Shown: one piece after another, positions 52,160-60,131 of the stretch
Position numbering within the stretch: the stretch's first letter is position 1
Layout: each line of letters starts with the position of its first letter
Assembly: GCF_009764355.1 (NCBI RefSeq)
Contig: NZ_LNUA01000061.1
Span: 4,198 to 68,197, forward strand
Direction: 5' to 3'
DNA: 64,000 nt
Source of the DNA: Companilactobacillus bobalius
Lineage (GTDB): Bacteria; Bacillota; Bacilli; Lactobacillales; Lactobacillaceae
Notes under the pieces: generated by a model
Database searches by the model: none
What the model saw: the letters and a program-made list of their open reading frames with translations, nothing else
Told to the model about the DNA's origin: nothing
Position numbers and translations under genes: made by a program

Positions 52160-52483
52160 ATGGCTAATATTACAGAATTATCAGATAAGACATTCAATGA
52201 CGAGACAAGCAAAGGTCTAGTTATTACAGATTTTAATGCAGACTGGTGTCCTCCATGTAAAATGATGAACCCAATTCTTGAGAAGTTATCATCAACAGAT
52301 GAGTTAGGCGATAAGATCAAGTTTACATCAATGAATGTAGATCATAATCCAGATACACCAAATAACTTTGGAATCCAAGGAATTCCTACATTTATCATCA
52401 AGAAAGATGGTAACGTAGTAGGACGTATGGTTGGATATCAACCAGAAGAGAAGTTCCGTTTAGAACTAGAGAAATATATGTAG
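52160..52483 (+). CDS. trxA: Thioredoxin
   Basis: 107 residues with the active site DWCPPCKMM (WCPPC instead of the more usual WCGPC), the cis-Pro segment QGIPTF and KKDGNVVGRMVG. A small disulfide reductase of the cytoplasm. Two consecutive ATGs (52157 and 52160); the second has better spacing from AAGGAG. The divergent CsoR-family repressor with operators in between suggests control by reactive sulfur or thiol stress. A family 1 element begins at its stop codon. Confidence 0.93.
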   Translation: MANITELSDKTFNDETSKGLVITDFNADWCPPCKMMNPILEKLSSTDELGDKIKFTSMNVDHNPDTPNNFGIQGIPTFIIKKDGNVVGRMVGYQPEEKFRLELEKYM

Positions 52484-52602
52484 AGAGCGGAGCAGGGGCG
52501 GTCAGCCCACGAGGATTTGCCTAAGAATTGGAATTAGCCGCTGAACTTGCGGATGATTTCAATTCTGTAGCAAACCGCAATGGGTTGCCCCTGCGCAGCT
52601 CA
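52484..52602 (+). repeat. Interspersed hairpin element, family 1 type A
   Basis: GCAGGGGC / GCCCCTGC outer arms, AGCCCA / TGGGTT next, AGAATTG / CAATTCT inner arms. The TAG stop of thioredoxin runs straight into AGAGAGCGG. Confidence 0.9.
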
Positions 52603-52610
52603 TTTAAAAC

Positions 52611-52735
52611 AGAGAGCGAAGCAAGCCTGGTTAGATTCTGAGCAATTTGCAGGACTTTGCGAAATGACTGCGCAGCAGCCAGTTTGTGAAGTCAGGCAAA
52701 GCACAGGAATCTGGCTTGCATAACTCGTTTTCACT
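52611..52735 (+). repeat. Interspersed hairpin element, family 1 type B
   Basis: AGAGAGCGAAGCAAGCC left end shared with type A, right arm GGCTTGC. Interior differs: AGATTC / GAATCT, TTTGC / GCAAA, GACTT / AAGTC. It is directly after the type A copy. Confidence 0.85.
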
Positions 52736-52884
52736 ACAAACCATAGAACCATGGTTATTAAAAAAGTAACCATTCTACTCCAAGATTAAAAGCTCCTCCA
52801 AAAGAAATTGTTAAACCAATAAATATAAAAACTACTTAAATATAAGAAATACACTAAAAATTAGACGAATATAAGTAATAAAGT
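52736..52884. other. A/T-rich spacer without a gene
   Basis: Only a 12-codon frame and a short TGGTTA / TAACCA hairpin can be seen. Together with the two repeats it fills the 540 bp gap after thioredoxin. Confidence 0.5.
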
Positions 52885-52921
52885 ATGGGCAAATCAGTAG
52901 GCGGGTTTGCCCATTTTTTTG
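52885..52921 (+). terminator. Intrinsic terminator
   Basis: GGGCAAA / TTTGCCC stem with T7, after the repeats; probable end of the trx transcript. Confidence 0.85.
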
Positions 52922-52989
52922 TCCTTAAAATGAACTTTTGGCACGTAAAAATAAATTAGAACTTAATTGTAAATAGCTACAAATGTTGG

Positions 52990-52998
52990 TGCTATAAT
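52990..52998 (+). promoter_or_regulatory. Extended -10 promoter
   Basis: TGCTATAAT, a TG-extended perfect -10, 30 bp before the next start codon. The -35 is weak. Confidence 0.6.
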
Positions 52999-53027
52999 GA
53001 TCCTGAAAAATAATAGAGGCGATTATT

Positions 53028-53585
53028 ATGATGCAATTTGGAAAAAAAGTTAGTCTCAGACCATTATTGATTAGTCTGATTATTGGTTTTATACCCGGCA
53101 ATGTTGCTTATGTATTTTCTCAAAATGGATGGGTAGGTTTTTTCATTGGACTTTGTTTCTTCAGTATTATATTTTTTGCTCATTATTACCCAGAATTACC
53201 TGAATTGTTCAGTTACTGGCAATTCGATGGCGAAACTCTTAGATACAATAATATGACTAGTCCCAAGAAGAGATTAGGTATGATGCTTTTTCCGAGTTTT
53301 ACTAAAATGGATACAATTAAAAAGAATCAGATAAAGTCAGTTAAATTGATGGGAAATGTTCAGAATCAAACAGAACTTCCTTCAATGGTGCCATTTTCTA
53401 ATGCTTATAGTATTTTCTATTCTCGCTTGTCAATGATGAAGAACCCTGTAGGCATTGAGATTACAACTACTGACAATAAGAAAATTCATTTGAATGCTTC
53501 CAGAGATTACGCTTATAACAAAGAAAAGACGGTTAAAGAAATTAATAGTTTTATGGGTGATTTCTCAGGCTTGAAGAGTGTATAA
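53028..53585 (+). CDS. Membrane protein of unknown function
   Basis: 185 residues. Two membrane spans close to the N-terminus (about 12-30 and 35-53) are followed by a cytoplasmic domain of about 120 residues whose pattern of short strands (WQFDGETLRYNN, VGIEITTTDNKKIHLNASR) recalls a bacterial PH-like domain. I do not recognise the family. GAGGCGA precedes two adjacent ATGs. Monocistronic. Confidence 0.65.
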   Translation: MMQFGKKVSLRPLLISLIIGFIPGNVAYVFSQNGWVGFFIGLCFFSIIFFAHYYPELPELFSYWQFDGETLRYNNMTSPKKRLGMMLFPSFTKMDTIKKNQIKSVKLMGNVQNQTELPSMVPFSNAYSIFYSRLSMMKNPVGIEITTTDNKKIHLNASRDYAYNKEKTVKEINSFMGDFSGLKSV

Positions 53586-53700
53586 GGATTTGTCCCAATT
53601 GTCATAAATACTTTGAATCTGAATATTTTTTCATAGTAAAACGTGGTATATTGTCATATGGAAAAACGGTTACATAATTTATTCAAAGGGATGATGAATA

Positions 53701-53970
53701 ATGGATGATGTACCAAAGACGGTTGAACAAATAAGCTGGTTTGAGGGAGAAATCATTACGATTGATTTTGGTCGCTCAGTTGAATTTGATCCAAAACAGT
53801 ATTCGGAACTAACTAAGTTGGGGCGCTGGATAGATGCTGATGATCTATCGAAGTTTTATTTAGTTAAAAAGGCTGAGGCAGTCTTTCCGGATGATACTAT
53901 CAATCAAGTTTTAGGTAGGTTGAACTTGAATGGTTACGAATTGATTCACAGTAACGCTACATATGCATAA
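53701..53970 (+). CDS. Small protein of unknown function
   Basis: 89 acidic residues, no membrane span or cysteine, with a beta-rich first half (WFEGEIITIDFGRS) and a helical end. AAAGGGATGATG precedes the ATG. It lies between an unknown membrane protein and a convergent hydrolase gene, and has a good terminator, which supports it as a real gene. Confidence 0.6.
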   Translation: MDDVPKTVEQISWFEGEIITIDFGRSVEFDPKQYSELTKLGRWIDADDLSKFYLVKKAEAVFPDDTINQVLGRLNLNGYELIHSNATYA

Positions 53971-53977
53971 GATTAAA

Positions 53978-54023
53978 CTAAATAGGAGCAGGTAATCGTA
54001 ATTGATTACTTGCTCCTATTTGT
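53978..54023. terminator. Bidirectional terminator
   Basis: AAATAGGAGCA / TGCTCCTATTT with inner GTAATC / GATTAC, between convergent genes. Confidence 0.88.
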
Positions 54024-54033
54024 TATTGAAAAG

Positions 54034-54510
54034 TTACATATTTTTGATCCAGATATTTTCAAAAAATGAAATTGTATTTTCAGCAATCATATAATTATTG
54101 TCAAAAGTGGTCGTCATATCATGTTCCATAATGATTTTGTATCCTAATCCATGAGCCATGATAATCGTGGCGTTACAGCAATATTCTGTTTGAGCACCAC
54201 AGATTTCGATTGTTTTGATGCCATTATCCTTGAGAACCTTTTCCAAATCAGTTTTGTAAAAGGCATTAGGATGAGTCTTCTCGACAATTTTGTCGTCATC
54301 TTTTCGGTCTAATTTGTCGGATAGTTGCCACAAATCACTGTCACGTTCTAGGTCTTGGTCGTGATGCTGAATAAAAATGATAGGCAAATTAGCTTGTCGA
54401 TATTCTTTGATACGTTGATTGATATTATTAATCAGATTATTGAAATTGTAACTATATTGTTGAGCTTTCTGCATATCTATAACTAAAAGTGCTTCCGCCA
54501 TTTTTGGCAT
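54034..54510 (-). CDS. Isochorismatase-family cysteine hydrolase
   Basis: A 158-residue alpha/beta hydrolase. The triad is visible: Asp in LLVIDMQ, Lys in IVEKTHPNAF and Cys in TEYCCNAT, with the cis-peptide CGAQTEYC. The family contains nicotinamidases and amidohydrolases of small N-acyl compounds; no specific substrate is indicated. GGAAG precedes the ATG. It stands alone on the minus strand, with a shared terminator. Confidence 0.87.
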   Translation of the reverse strand: MPKMAEALLVIDMQKAQQYSYNFNNLINNINQRIKEYRQANLPIIFIQHHDQDLERDSDLWQLSDKLDRKDDDKIVEKTHPNAFYKTDLEKVLKDNGIKTIEICGAQTEYCCNATIIMAHGLGYKIIMEHDMTTTFDNNYMIAENTISFFENIWIKNM

Positions 54511-54605
54511 AAGACCACTTCCTTAAAGTTTTTTTATAACTTGAGACTAACATTAACGTAATCAATATGGAAGCGATATCCGTTGCTTTTCATCGCATTA
54601 AAAAA

Positions 54606-54635
54606 TTGGCGACTGTGATTAATTCGTTTTATAAT
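54606..54635 (+). promoter_or_regulatory. Promoter of the LCP gene
   Basis: TTGGCG, 18 bp, TATAAT, 28 bp before the start codon. Confidence 0.65.
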
Positions 54636-54663
54636 GGGGAATAATAAATTTTAAGGTAAAAAA

Positions 54664-55686
54664 ATGAAAAAATTAAAAATAGTTTCTATTATTATAGGTG
54701 TAATTCTTGTCATTGTTTTGGCGATAGGGGGAGTTTTCGTCTACCGGACTCAACAAGCGTTGAATTCTTTGGATACAAATAAAACCAGTGTCTCGCAGAA
54801 GATCAGTCAAGGTAAGCCGTTTTCTATCTTACTTCTAGGGGCTGATACAGGGGCTGACGGTCGTGTTGATCGTGGTAACTCGGATACAATGATGTTATTG
54901 ACTTTGAATCCAAAGAAAAAGAATACCGTTGCCTACTCGATTCCACGTGATGCTTTGGCTGAAATGGTCGGCGATAAGCAAAAGAATGTTCAAAAAATCA
55001 ATGCGGCATACAATATTGGTTTGTCCGATATGGCTAAAAACACAGTTGGTAGTTTACTAGGTGTGCCAGTTGATTATCACGTTGCAATCAACATGGATGC
55101 ATTGAAGAAGACAGTTGACTTTGTTGGCGGTGTAACGGTTAAAAGTGATTTGAAGGTTTCTTTTGACGGTATAACGATTCCTAAAGGAACACATCATTTG
55201 AACGGTAAACAAGCATTAACTTATGCTCGAATGCGTTATCAAGACCCACGTGGTGACTATGGTCGTCAAGTTAGACAGCAACAAGTTTTAAAAGCGGTTG
55301 TTGATAAATTAGAATCACCAAAATACTTAGTGAAGATTCCAGATTTGATTAAGGATTTAGGTAAGGATATAAGCACAGATTTAACTTCAAAAGAAATCGA
55401 TGAGATTATTATGAAATATCATAGTAGTGCTGACAATATGGACTTTAATCAGATTCAAGGGAAAACGGCTTGGATCAATCAAAGTTCTTATCAAATCTTA
55501 CCAACTTCAACTATGCAAAATGCCTCTAATAATTTGAGAGATAACCTAGGTTTGGAACCTCAAACTTTGAGTAATACTGAAACAAAACTGAATGCTAAAA
55601 ATAAAAAATTCTTCGCAGATGAAGATGATATTGACTATGATACATTTGGTTTAGATACTACGCATTATACTGATAGTACTTATTAA
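54664..55686 (+). CDS. LytR-CpsA-Psr family cell-wall glycopolymer ligase
   Basis: A 340-residue type II membrane protein: one N-terminal span (residues 5-26) and an extracellular LCP domain. LLLGADTG, RGNSDTMMLLTLNP, YSIPRD, and the Arg-rich YARMRYQDPRGDYGR RQ region (shown only in part) carry the pyrophosphate-binding residues. These enzymes attach teichoic acid or polysaccharide to peptidoglycan. The C-terminal tail is acidic and Thr/Asn-rich. Only weak AAGG is seen before the ATG. Monocistronic. Confidence 0.93.
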   Translation: MKKLKIVSIIIGVILVIVLAIGGVFVYRTQQALNSLDTNKTSVSQKISQGKPFSILLLGADTGADGRVDRGNSDTMMLLTLNPKKKNTVAYSIPRDALAEMVGDKQKNVQKINAAYNIGLSDMAKNTVGSLLGVPVDYHVAINMDALKKTVDFVGGVTVKSDLKVSFDGITIPKGTHHLNGKQALTYARMRYQDPRGDYGRQVRQQQVLKAVVDKLESPKYLVKIPDLIKDLGKDISTDLTSKEIDEIIMKYHSSADNMDFNQIQGKTAWINQSSYQILPTSTMQNASNNLRDNLGLEPQTLSNTETKLNAKNKKFFADEDDIDYDTFGLDTTHYTDSTY

Positions 55687-55693
55687 GAAAACA

Positions 55694-55780
55694 AAAAATA
55701 ACGACATCTATTTAGAATATAATCTTCCGGTACCTTAATATGGAAAATTGAATTCTTGTAATAGATGTCGTTTTTTATTT
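55694..55780. terminator. Long bidirectional terminator
   Basis: AACGACATCTATT / AATAGATGTCGTT separated by about 48 bp, with A and T runs on the sides. It serves the LCP gene and the convergent GntR gene. Confidence 0.85.
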
Positions 55781-55789
55781 TTAAATTAT

Positions 55790-56515
55790 TTATAGCGTTA
55801 TATCGGCAGTGATTGAACTGGTTTTGTAAGGGAAACGAGATTCAGAAATTTCGAATGGCTGGCCATCGTCAAGATAACTTAATTGACGGATAACTAGGAC
55901 AGGTTGTTCTACTTTAGTAGCAATACCATTTTCAACGTCTTCTTCAGTAGCGGCCCCGGCACTAATGATTCTGTGTGAGCCCTCAATACTTAAACCATCT
56001 TTTTGAAGATGGGCATAGATTGAACCCTCAAGGACAGTTTTAGTCAACGTCGTAATGGAAGTAGGCATAATAGTATGTTCATACGCGAAGACTTCACCAT
56101 TAACGAAACGTACACGACGAATAACATAGACTGGCTCGGTTGGTGCAATGATTAATTGGTCAGCTTCTTTAGCAGTAGGAATGCGAGCCGATAATTCGAG
56201 AACTTTACTGGTAACTTTTTTACCTTGGTTAGTTAAAGTAGCACCAAATGGCTTATCAATGGGTGAAACCTTTCCAAATTTACTGGAATTTTTTCCCGGT
56301 TCGTAATCTTTTTTTACGAAAGTTCCAGAGCCACGCTTTGAATAGACCATACCTTCAACTATTAAAAGCTGTAGTGCCTTATGAACGGTAATTCTTGTTG
56401 TATTGTAATCTGCTGCAATTTGGTTTTGGTCGGGCATCAATTCCCCGGGTGCGTATTTTCCGGAATTGATCTCTTTTCTTAAACCGTCAGCAACTTCCTT
56501 ATATTTGTACGCCAT
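55790..56515 (-). CDS. GntR-family regulator with UTRA domain
   Basis: 241 residues. Winged HTH with YKYKEVADGLRKEI, YNTTRITVHKALQLL and GSGTFVKK, then the UTRA sensor with YEHTIMP and SYLDDGQPFEISES. Paralogue of the regulator at 32135, with the same length and adjoining the same kind of operon (GH1, EIIC). A perfect 16 bp palindrome lies in the divergent region, the likely operator. GAGAAG precedes the ATG. Confidence 0.92.
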   Translation of the reverse strand: MAYKYKEVADGLRKEINSGKYAPGELMPDQNQIAADYNTTRITVHKALQLLIVEGMVYSKRGSGTFVKKDYEPGKNSSKFGKVSPIDKPFGATLTNQGKKVTSKVLELSARIPTAKEADQLIIAPTEPVYVIRRVRFVNGEVFAYEHTIMPTSITTLTKTVLEGSIYAHLQKDGLSIEGSHRIISAGAATEEDVENGIATKVEQPVLVIRQLSYLDDGQPFEISESRFPYKTSSITADITL

Positions 56516-56585
56516 GATATCTTCTCCTAAAACTCACTCTTCGTCCTAAGTTTAGCATTAAAATAAAAGTTTTTCGCTTTAATTT

Positions 56586-56601
56586 AAAAGTATATACTTT
56601 T
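56586..56601. promoter_or_regulatory. GntR-type operator palindrome
   Basis: AAAAGTATATACTTTT, perfect 16 bp palindrome, between the divergent GntR and GH1 genes and 14 bp upstream of the -35. Confidence 0.7.
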
Positions 56602-56614
56602 TCAAAATAAAGTG

Positions 56615-56642
56615 TTTACATGATGAAAAAATATTGTATACT
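56615..56642 (+). promoter_or_regulatory. Promoter of the GH1-EIIC operon
   Basis: TTTACA, 16 bp, TATACT. GTTTAC at the -35 and GTAAAC after the -10 are inverted and may be a second regulatory element. Confidence 0.6.
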
Positions 56643-56675
56643 GTAAACGTATTCAAAAAACGTGGGGTGAAAAAA

Positions 56676-58058
56676 ATGACAAATAAATTACCGGAAAACT
56701 TCTTTTGGGGTAATTCAACTTCAAGTATGCAAACTGAGGGTGCTTGGAATGTCGATGGTAAAGGTAAATCCGTTTATGATGTAAGACCTGCTACAGAGAA
56801 TTCTTCCGATTGGCACGATGCTATTGATGAGTATCATCGTTACAATGAAGATTTTGATTTGATGGCTAAGCAAGGGATGAACTGCTATCGTTTCCAAATT
56901 TCTTGGAGTCGTGTAAATCCTACTGGCGATGGTGATTTCAATGAAGAGGGTATTGAATTTTACAATAAATTAATTGATGCCTTGTTAGCAAAGAACATTA
57001 CACCGATGATTTGTTTGTATCATTTCGATATGCCATTGAATCTGGCTGAGAAATATAATGGATTTTTGTCACGTCATGTAGTGGATGCATTTGTTCGTTA
57101 TAGTACTGAAATGGTTAAACGTTTTGGTGATCGTGTAAAATATTGGATTACGTTTAATGAACAAAATCTTTATTCCATGAGTGAAGCTTTCAGAATTGCC
57201 GGTTATTTAAAGGGTGACGAAACTGACGACGAATTATATCAAATCAGTCATCATGTTATGTTAGCTCATGCTGGTGTAGCTAATTACATTCATGAGAATA
57301 CTGATTGTTTAATCGGTGGGATGTTGGCATACAGTGAGGTTTATCCAGCATCACCAAATCCTAAAGATATTTTGTACGCGCGTCAAATCAATGAATTTCT
57401 TAACCGTAATTTGTTGGACGTATTCGTTTATGGACGTTATTCAAATGAAGTTTTGACCTTTGTTAAAAATCATCATATTGATATGGACTACCAACCGGAC
57501 GATGACAAAGTTTTGATCAAGGTAACATCTGATTTCATTGCTTTCAGTTATTACCGTAGCGATACGATCAGTTCTGAAATGGTTCCTGAAGGAACACTTC
57601 CTAATTATTACCTTGATAAAGGTGTTAAGAAGAACCCATTTTTGGAGATATCAGAATTTGGTTGGCAAATTGATCCATTAGGCTTCAGAGATATTTTGAC
57701 AAAAGTCTACAACGAATATGGTGTACCAATGTTCCCAATTGAAAATGGAATCGGTGTTCGTGAAGAATTCGATGGCAGTGAAATTGAGGATGACTATCGT
57801 ATTAAATATCATCGTGACCATATTCAAGCTATGGAAGACGCAATCTTTGAAGACGGCGTTGAAGTCTTAGGTTACTTGGGATGGGGGTTAATTGATATTC
57901 CTAGTTCAAGTGGAAATATGGACAAGCGTTACGGAACTGTTTACGTCAACCGTACGAACCATGATCTTAAGGATATGAAACGTGTGCCAAAGAAGAGTTA
58001 TTGGTGGTTGAAGCACGTTATTGAGACTAATGGGGGTGATTTATCAGATTTGAAGTAA
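56676..58058 (+). CDS. GH1 6-phospho-beta-glucosidase
   Basis: 460 residues from the ATG at 56676, which follows GGGGTGAAAA; an upstream start at 56634 would fall in the promoter. WGNSTSSMQTEGAW, acid/base Glu162 in TFNEQN, nucleophile Glu356 in FPIENGIG and DKRYGTVYV near the end. By eye about two-thirds identical to the enzyme at 30621, and distinct from the third GH1 at 17452. Its EIIC is 36 bp downstream. Function: cleavage of imported phospho-beta-glucosides. Confidence 0.93.
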   Translation: MTNKLPENFFWGNSTSSMQTEGAWNVDGKGKSVYDVRPATENSSDWHDAIDEYHRYNEDFDLMAKQGMNCYRFQISWSRVNPTGDGDFNEEGIEFYNKLIDALLAKNITPMICLYHFDMPLNLAEKYNGFLSRHVVDAFVRYSTEMVKRFGDRVKYWITFNEQNLYSMSEAFRIAGYLKGDETDDELYQISHHVMLAHAGVANYIHENTDCLIGGMLAYSEVYPASPNPKDILYARQINEFLNRNLLDVFVYGRYSNEVLTFVKNHHIDMDYQPDDDKVLIKVTSDFIAFSYYRSDTISSEMVPEGTLPNYYLDKGVKKNPFLEISEFGWQIDPLGFRDILTKVYNEYGVPMFPIENGIGVREEFDGSEIEDDYRIKYHRDHIQAMEDAIFEDGVEVLGYLGWGLIDIPSSSGNMDKRYGTVYVNRTNHDLKDMKRVPKKSYWWLKHVIETNGGDLSDLK

Positions 58059-58094
58059 GTAATTGATTTAAAAAACTTTTTCGGGGGCGAAAGT

Positions 58095-59414
58095 ATGTCA
58101 TTACAGAATTCAAAAGCTGCGGATAAATTTGCAACATTTGCAGCCAAAATGGGTGCCCAAATTCATTTACGTTCATTACGTGATGCGTTTGCCACTATCA
58201 TGCCGCTTTATATCCTTGCTGGATTAGCGGTTCTATTAAATAACACAGTCTTTACTTGGATTTTCAAGGGTAAGACATTATTGCATGTTCAATATTGGGG
58301 AACCTTATTGAGTAATGCGACACTAAATATTTCAGGTATTTTAATTGCAGCTATGATTGGTTACTGCTTAGCTAAAAACAGACGCTTTGATAATCCAATT
58401 TCTGCTGCATTAGTATCAATGTCTGCTTTGGTAACAATGATGCCAAACACAGTTAAATTGATTCCAGATGGTGCTAAAAAAGCAGTCGATGTTTCAGCTG
58501 TTTTACCATTTACTAACTTAGGTACAGGGGCAATGTTCGCCGGTGTTATCGTTGGTTTGATTGCTACTGAGGCCTTTGTCAGAATTTCTAGAATTAAGAA
58601 ATTACAAGTTCACTTAGGTGAAAATGTTCCACCAGCTGTTGGTAAGTCATTCGATGTTTTGATTCCTATGATCATCGTTTTATCATGTTCAGCTATTATT
58701 TCAGCACTACTTTACAATTTATCAGGAATGAACTTGATCAATTTGATCACAACATTCATTCAAGAACCACTTCGTCATATCGGAACAGGTATCTGGGGAG
58801 TTATTATTCTTTACTCACTAGGTAACTTACTCTGGTTATTCGGTATTCACCAATCAGTTATTTACAGTTCAATTCTAGAGCCACTTTTGATCATCAATAT
58901 TACACAAAATATTGCCGCATACAACGCTGGTAAAGCAATTCCTAATATCATCAACGTTTCCCAAGTTCAAACTTATGGTTTGATGGGTGGTTCCGGTTCA
59001 ACACTTTGTTTACTAGTTGCTACATTCCTAGTTGGACACAGTGCCGTAACTAAGAACGTTGCTAAATTATCAATTGCACCTGGATTCTTTAACATCAACG
59101 AACCTGTTATCTTCGGTTACCCAATCGTTTATAACATTTCACTAGCTATTCCATTCGTACTTGTACCTGTTATGGGTCTTGTAATTAGTTATGTAACAAC
59201 TGTATTAGGTTGGATGAGCCCTTGTGTTATTCAAGTTCCATGGACTACGCCAATTGGATTCAGTGCTTTCCTAGCTACAGCTGGTGACTGGCGTGCTGTT
59301 GTTATTCAACTGATCACCTTTGTATTAGGCGTTCTAGTATACATTCCATTCGTTATGATCAACGATAAGGTTCTTTCAAAGGAAAACCAAGATATGGACG
59401 TCAAAGAAGCTTAA
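58095..59414 (+). CDS. PTS EIIC permease, cellobiose family
   Basis: 439 residues, EIIC only. IHLRSLRDAFATIMPLYIL, GENVPPAVGKSFDVLIP, WLFGIHQSV and FFNINEPVIFGYP are the family hallmarks. Same length and arrangement as the EIIC at 29286, and both have IHQ instead of the IHG/VHG of the other copies, a possible specificity mark. GGGGGCG precedes the ATG. Second gene of the operon, ended by a terminator. Confidence 0.92.
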   Translation: MSLQNSKAADKFATFAAKMGAQIHLRSLRDAFATIMPLYILAGLAVLLNNTVFTWIFKGKTLLHVQYWGTLLSNATLNISGILIAAMIGYCLAKNRRFDNPISAALVSMSALVTMMPNTVKLIPDGAKKAVDVSAVLPFTNLGTGAMFAGVIVGLIATEAFVRISRIKKLQVHLGENVPPAVGKSFDVLIPMIIVLSCSAIISALLYNLSGMNLINLITTFIQEPLRHIGTGIWGVIILYSLGNLLWLFGIHQSVIYSSILEPLLIINITQNIAAYNAGKAIPNIINVSQVQTYGLMGGSGSTLCLLVATFLVGHSAVTKNVAKLSIAPGFFNINEPVIFGYPIVYNISLAIPFVLVPVMGLVISYVTTVLGWMSPCVIQVPWTTPIGFSAFLATAGDWRAVVIQLITFVLGVLVYIPFVMINDKVLSKENQDMDVKEA

Positions 59415-59438
59415 TTAGATGTTTTAATCACTTAACTT

Positions 59439-59476
59439 ATACTCTATGAATTTAAAAATTCATAGAGTATTTTTTT
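59439..59476 (+). terminator. Intrinsic terminator
   Basis: ATACTCTATGAATTT / AAATTCATAGAGTAT, perfect, followed by T7. Confidence 0.92.
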
Positions 59477-59934
59477 GTTTAAAAAAGTTAATTAACTTGG
59501 TGGATAATGTGTGAAATTAATATGCCATCTGTAGTGAATGCTAATAATAGATAGATAAGAAGTCAGTTTCATGACACTAATTATTAATAAAAGTACACCT
59601 TAAAAAATGAACAAAGTTTTGTATATATAATGAAACTCTCAAACTAATTAATGATTAGTCAAATCATAGAGGTACTTTATTCATATTCTTTGAAGAAATA
59701 GATATGAAAACAACAGACCAGAAATTTATGAAAAAGTTTGTGATAAATATGGCTTTATTAGTAAAAAGCTAATATACGTATATTTAAAATTAAAATTCTT
59801 AGACCATGATTAATAAAAGACAAGCGCCAAACCCTATGCTAAATAGGAAAGACAAGTGTTTACTAACTGTGAACACTCTGAAAAAGTGTTGTTTATGTTT
59901 GAAATGTTAATGTGAGCTATGTCACAAAATTCTA
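59477..59934. other. Long A/T-rich region with no intact gene
   Basis: No frame with a start and ribosome binding site. Around 59703-59809 one frame reads ENNRPEIYEKVCDKYGFISK and continues to a stop, looking protein-like without a start; it may be the tail of a lost gene. Confidence 0.4.
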
Positions 59935-59963
59935 TTGATTTTTGCAAATGTAACCGTTATCAT
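59935..59963 (+). promoter_or_regulatory. Promoter of the OPT-pqqD-pepD operon with overlapping cre site
   Basis: TTGATT, exactly 17 bp, TATCAT. TGTAACCGTTATCA (59949-59962) matches every position of the CcpA cre consensus TGWNANCGNTNWCA and covers the -10, so catabolite repression is expected. Confidence 0.75.
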
Positions 59964-60015
59964 GAAAATGAATCGACAGAAAAAAGGAGGAAATTAATAC
60001 TCATAGGTGTTGTTT

Positions 60016-60102
60016 ATGAATAAAGGCTATGAAGAACCTTCTATAAATAATTGGAATTATCACAAAAGAGTCAAGTGTTTTCCCCTAGTGGTTTTGGGAT
60101 AG
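60016..60102 (+). CDS. Possible 28-residue leader peptide
   Basis: Frame from ATG 60016 to TAG 60100-60102 starting MNKGYEEPSINN and ending FPLVVLG. The nearest Shine-Dalgarno is weak (AGGTG), while a strong GGAGG at 59986 is 25 bp away with no start at the usual distance. The end of the frame lies beside a sequence able to pair with the OPT ribosome binding site. Confidence 0.35.
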   Translation: MNKGYEEPSINNWNYHKRVKCFPLVVLG

Positions 60103-60124
60103 CATAAGTTGACTTAAGGGGAGG
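60079..60124 (+). promoter_or_regulatory. Possible ribosome-binding-site sequestering helix
   Basis: TTTCCCCT (60079-60086) can pair all eight bases of AGGGGAGG (60117-60124), the OPT Shine-Dalgarno, using two G-U pairs. Confidence 0.4.
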
Positions 60125-60131
60125 TATCGAG

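Noticed and set aside
52484..52735. CRISPR repeats or tRNA genes
   Set aside because: Copies are long palindromes without regular spacers, and no cloverleaf with CCA or conserved TPsiC loop can be drawn.
60016..60102. RiPP precursor for the PqqD-like protein
   Set aside because: The peptide has no core-like motif and no modifying enzyme or exporter is nearby; a leader role explains the position more simply.
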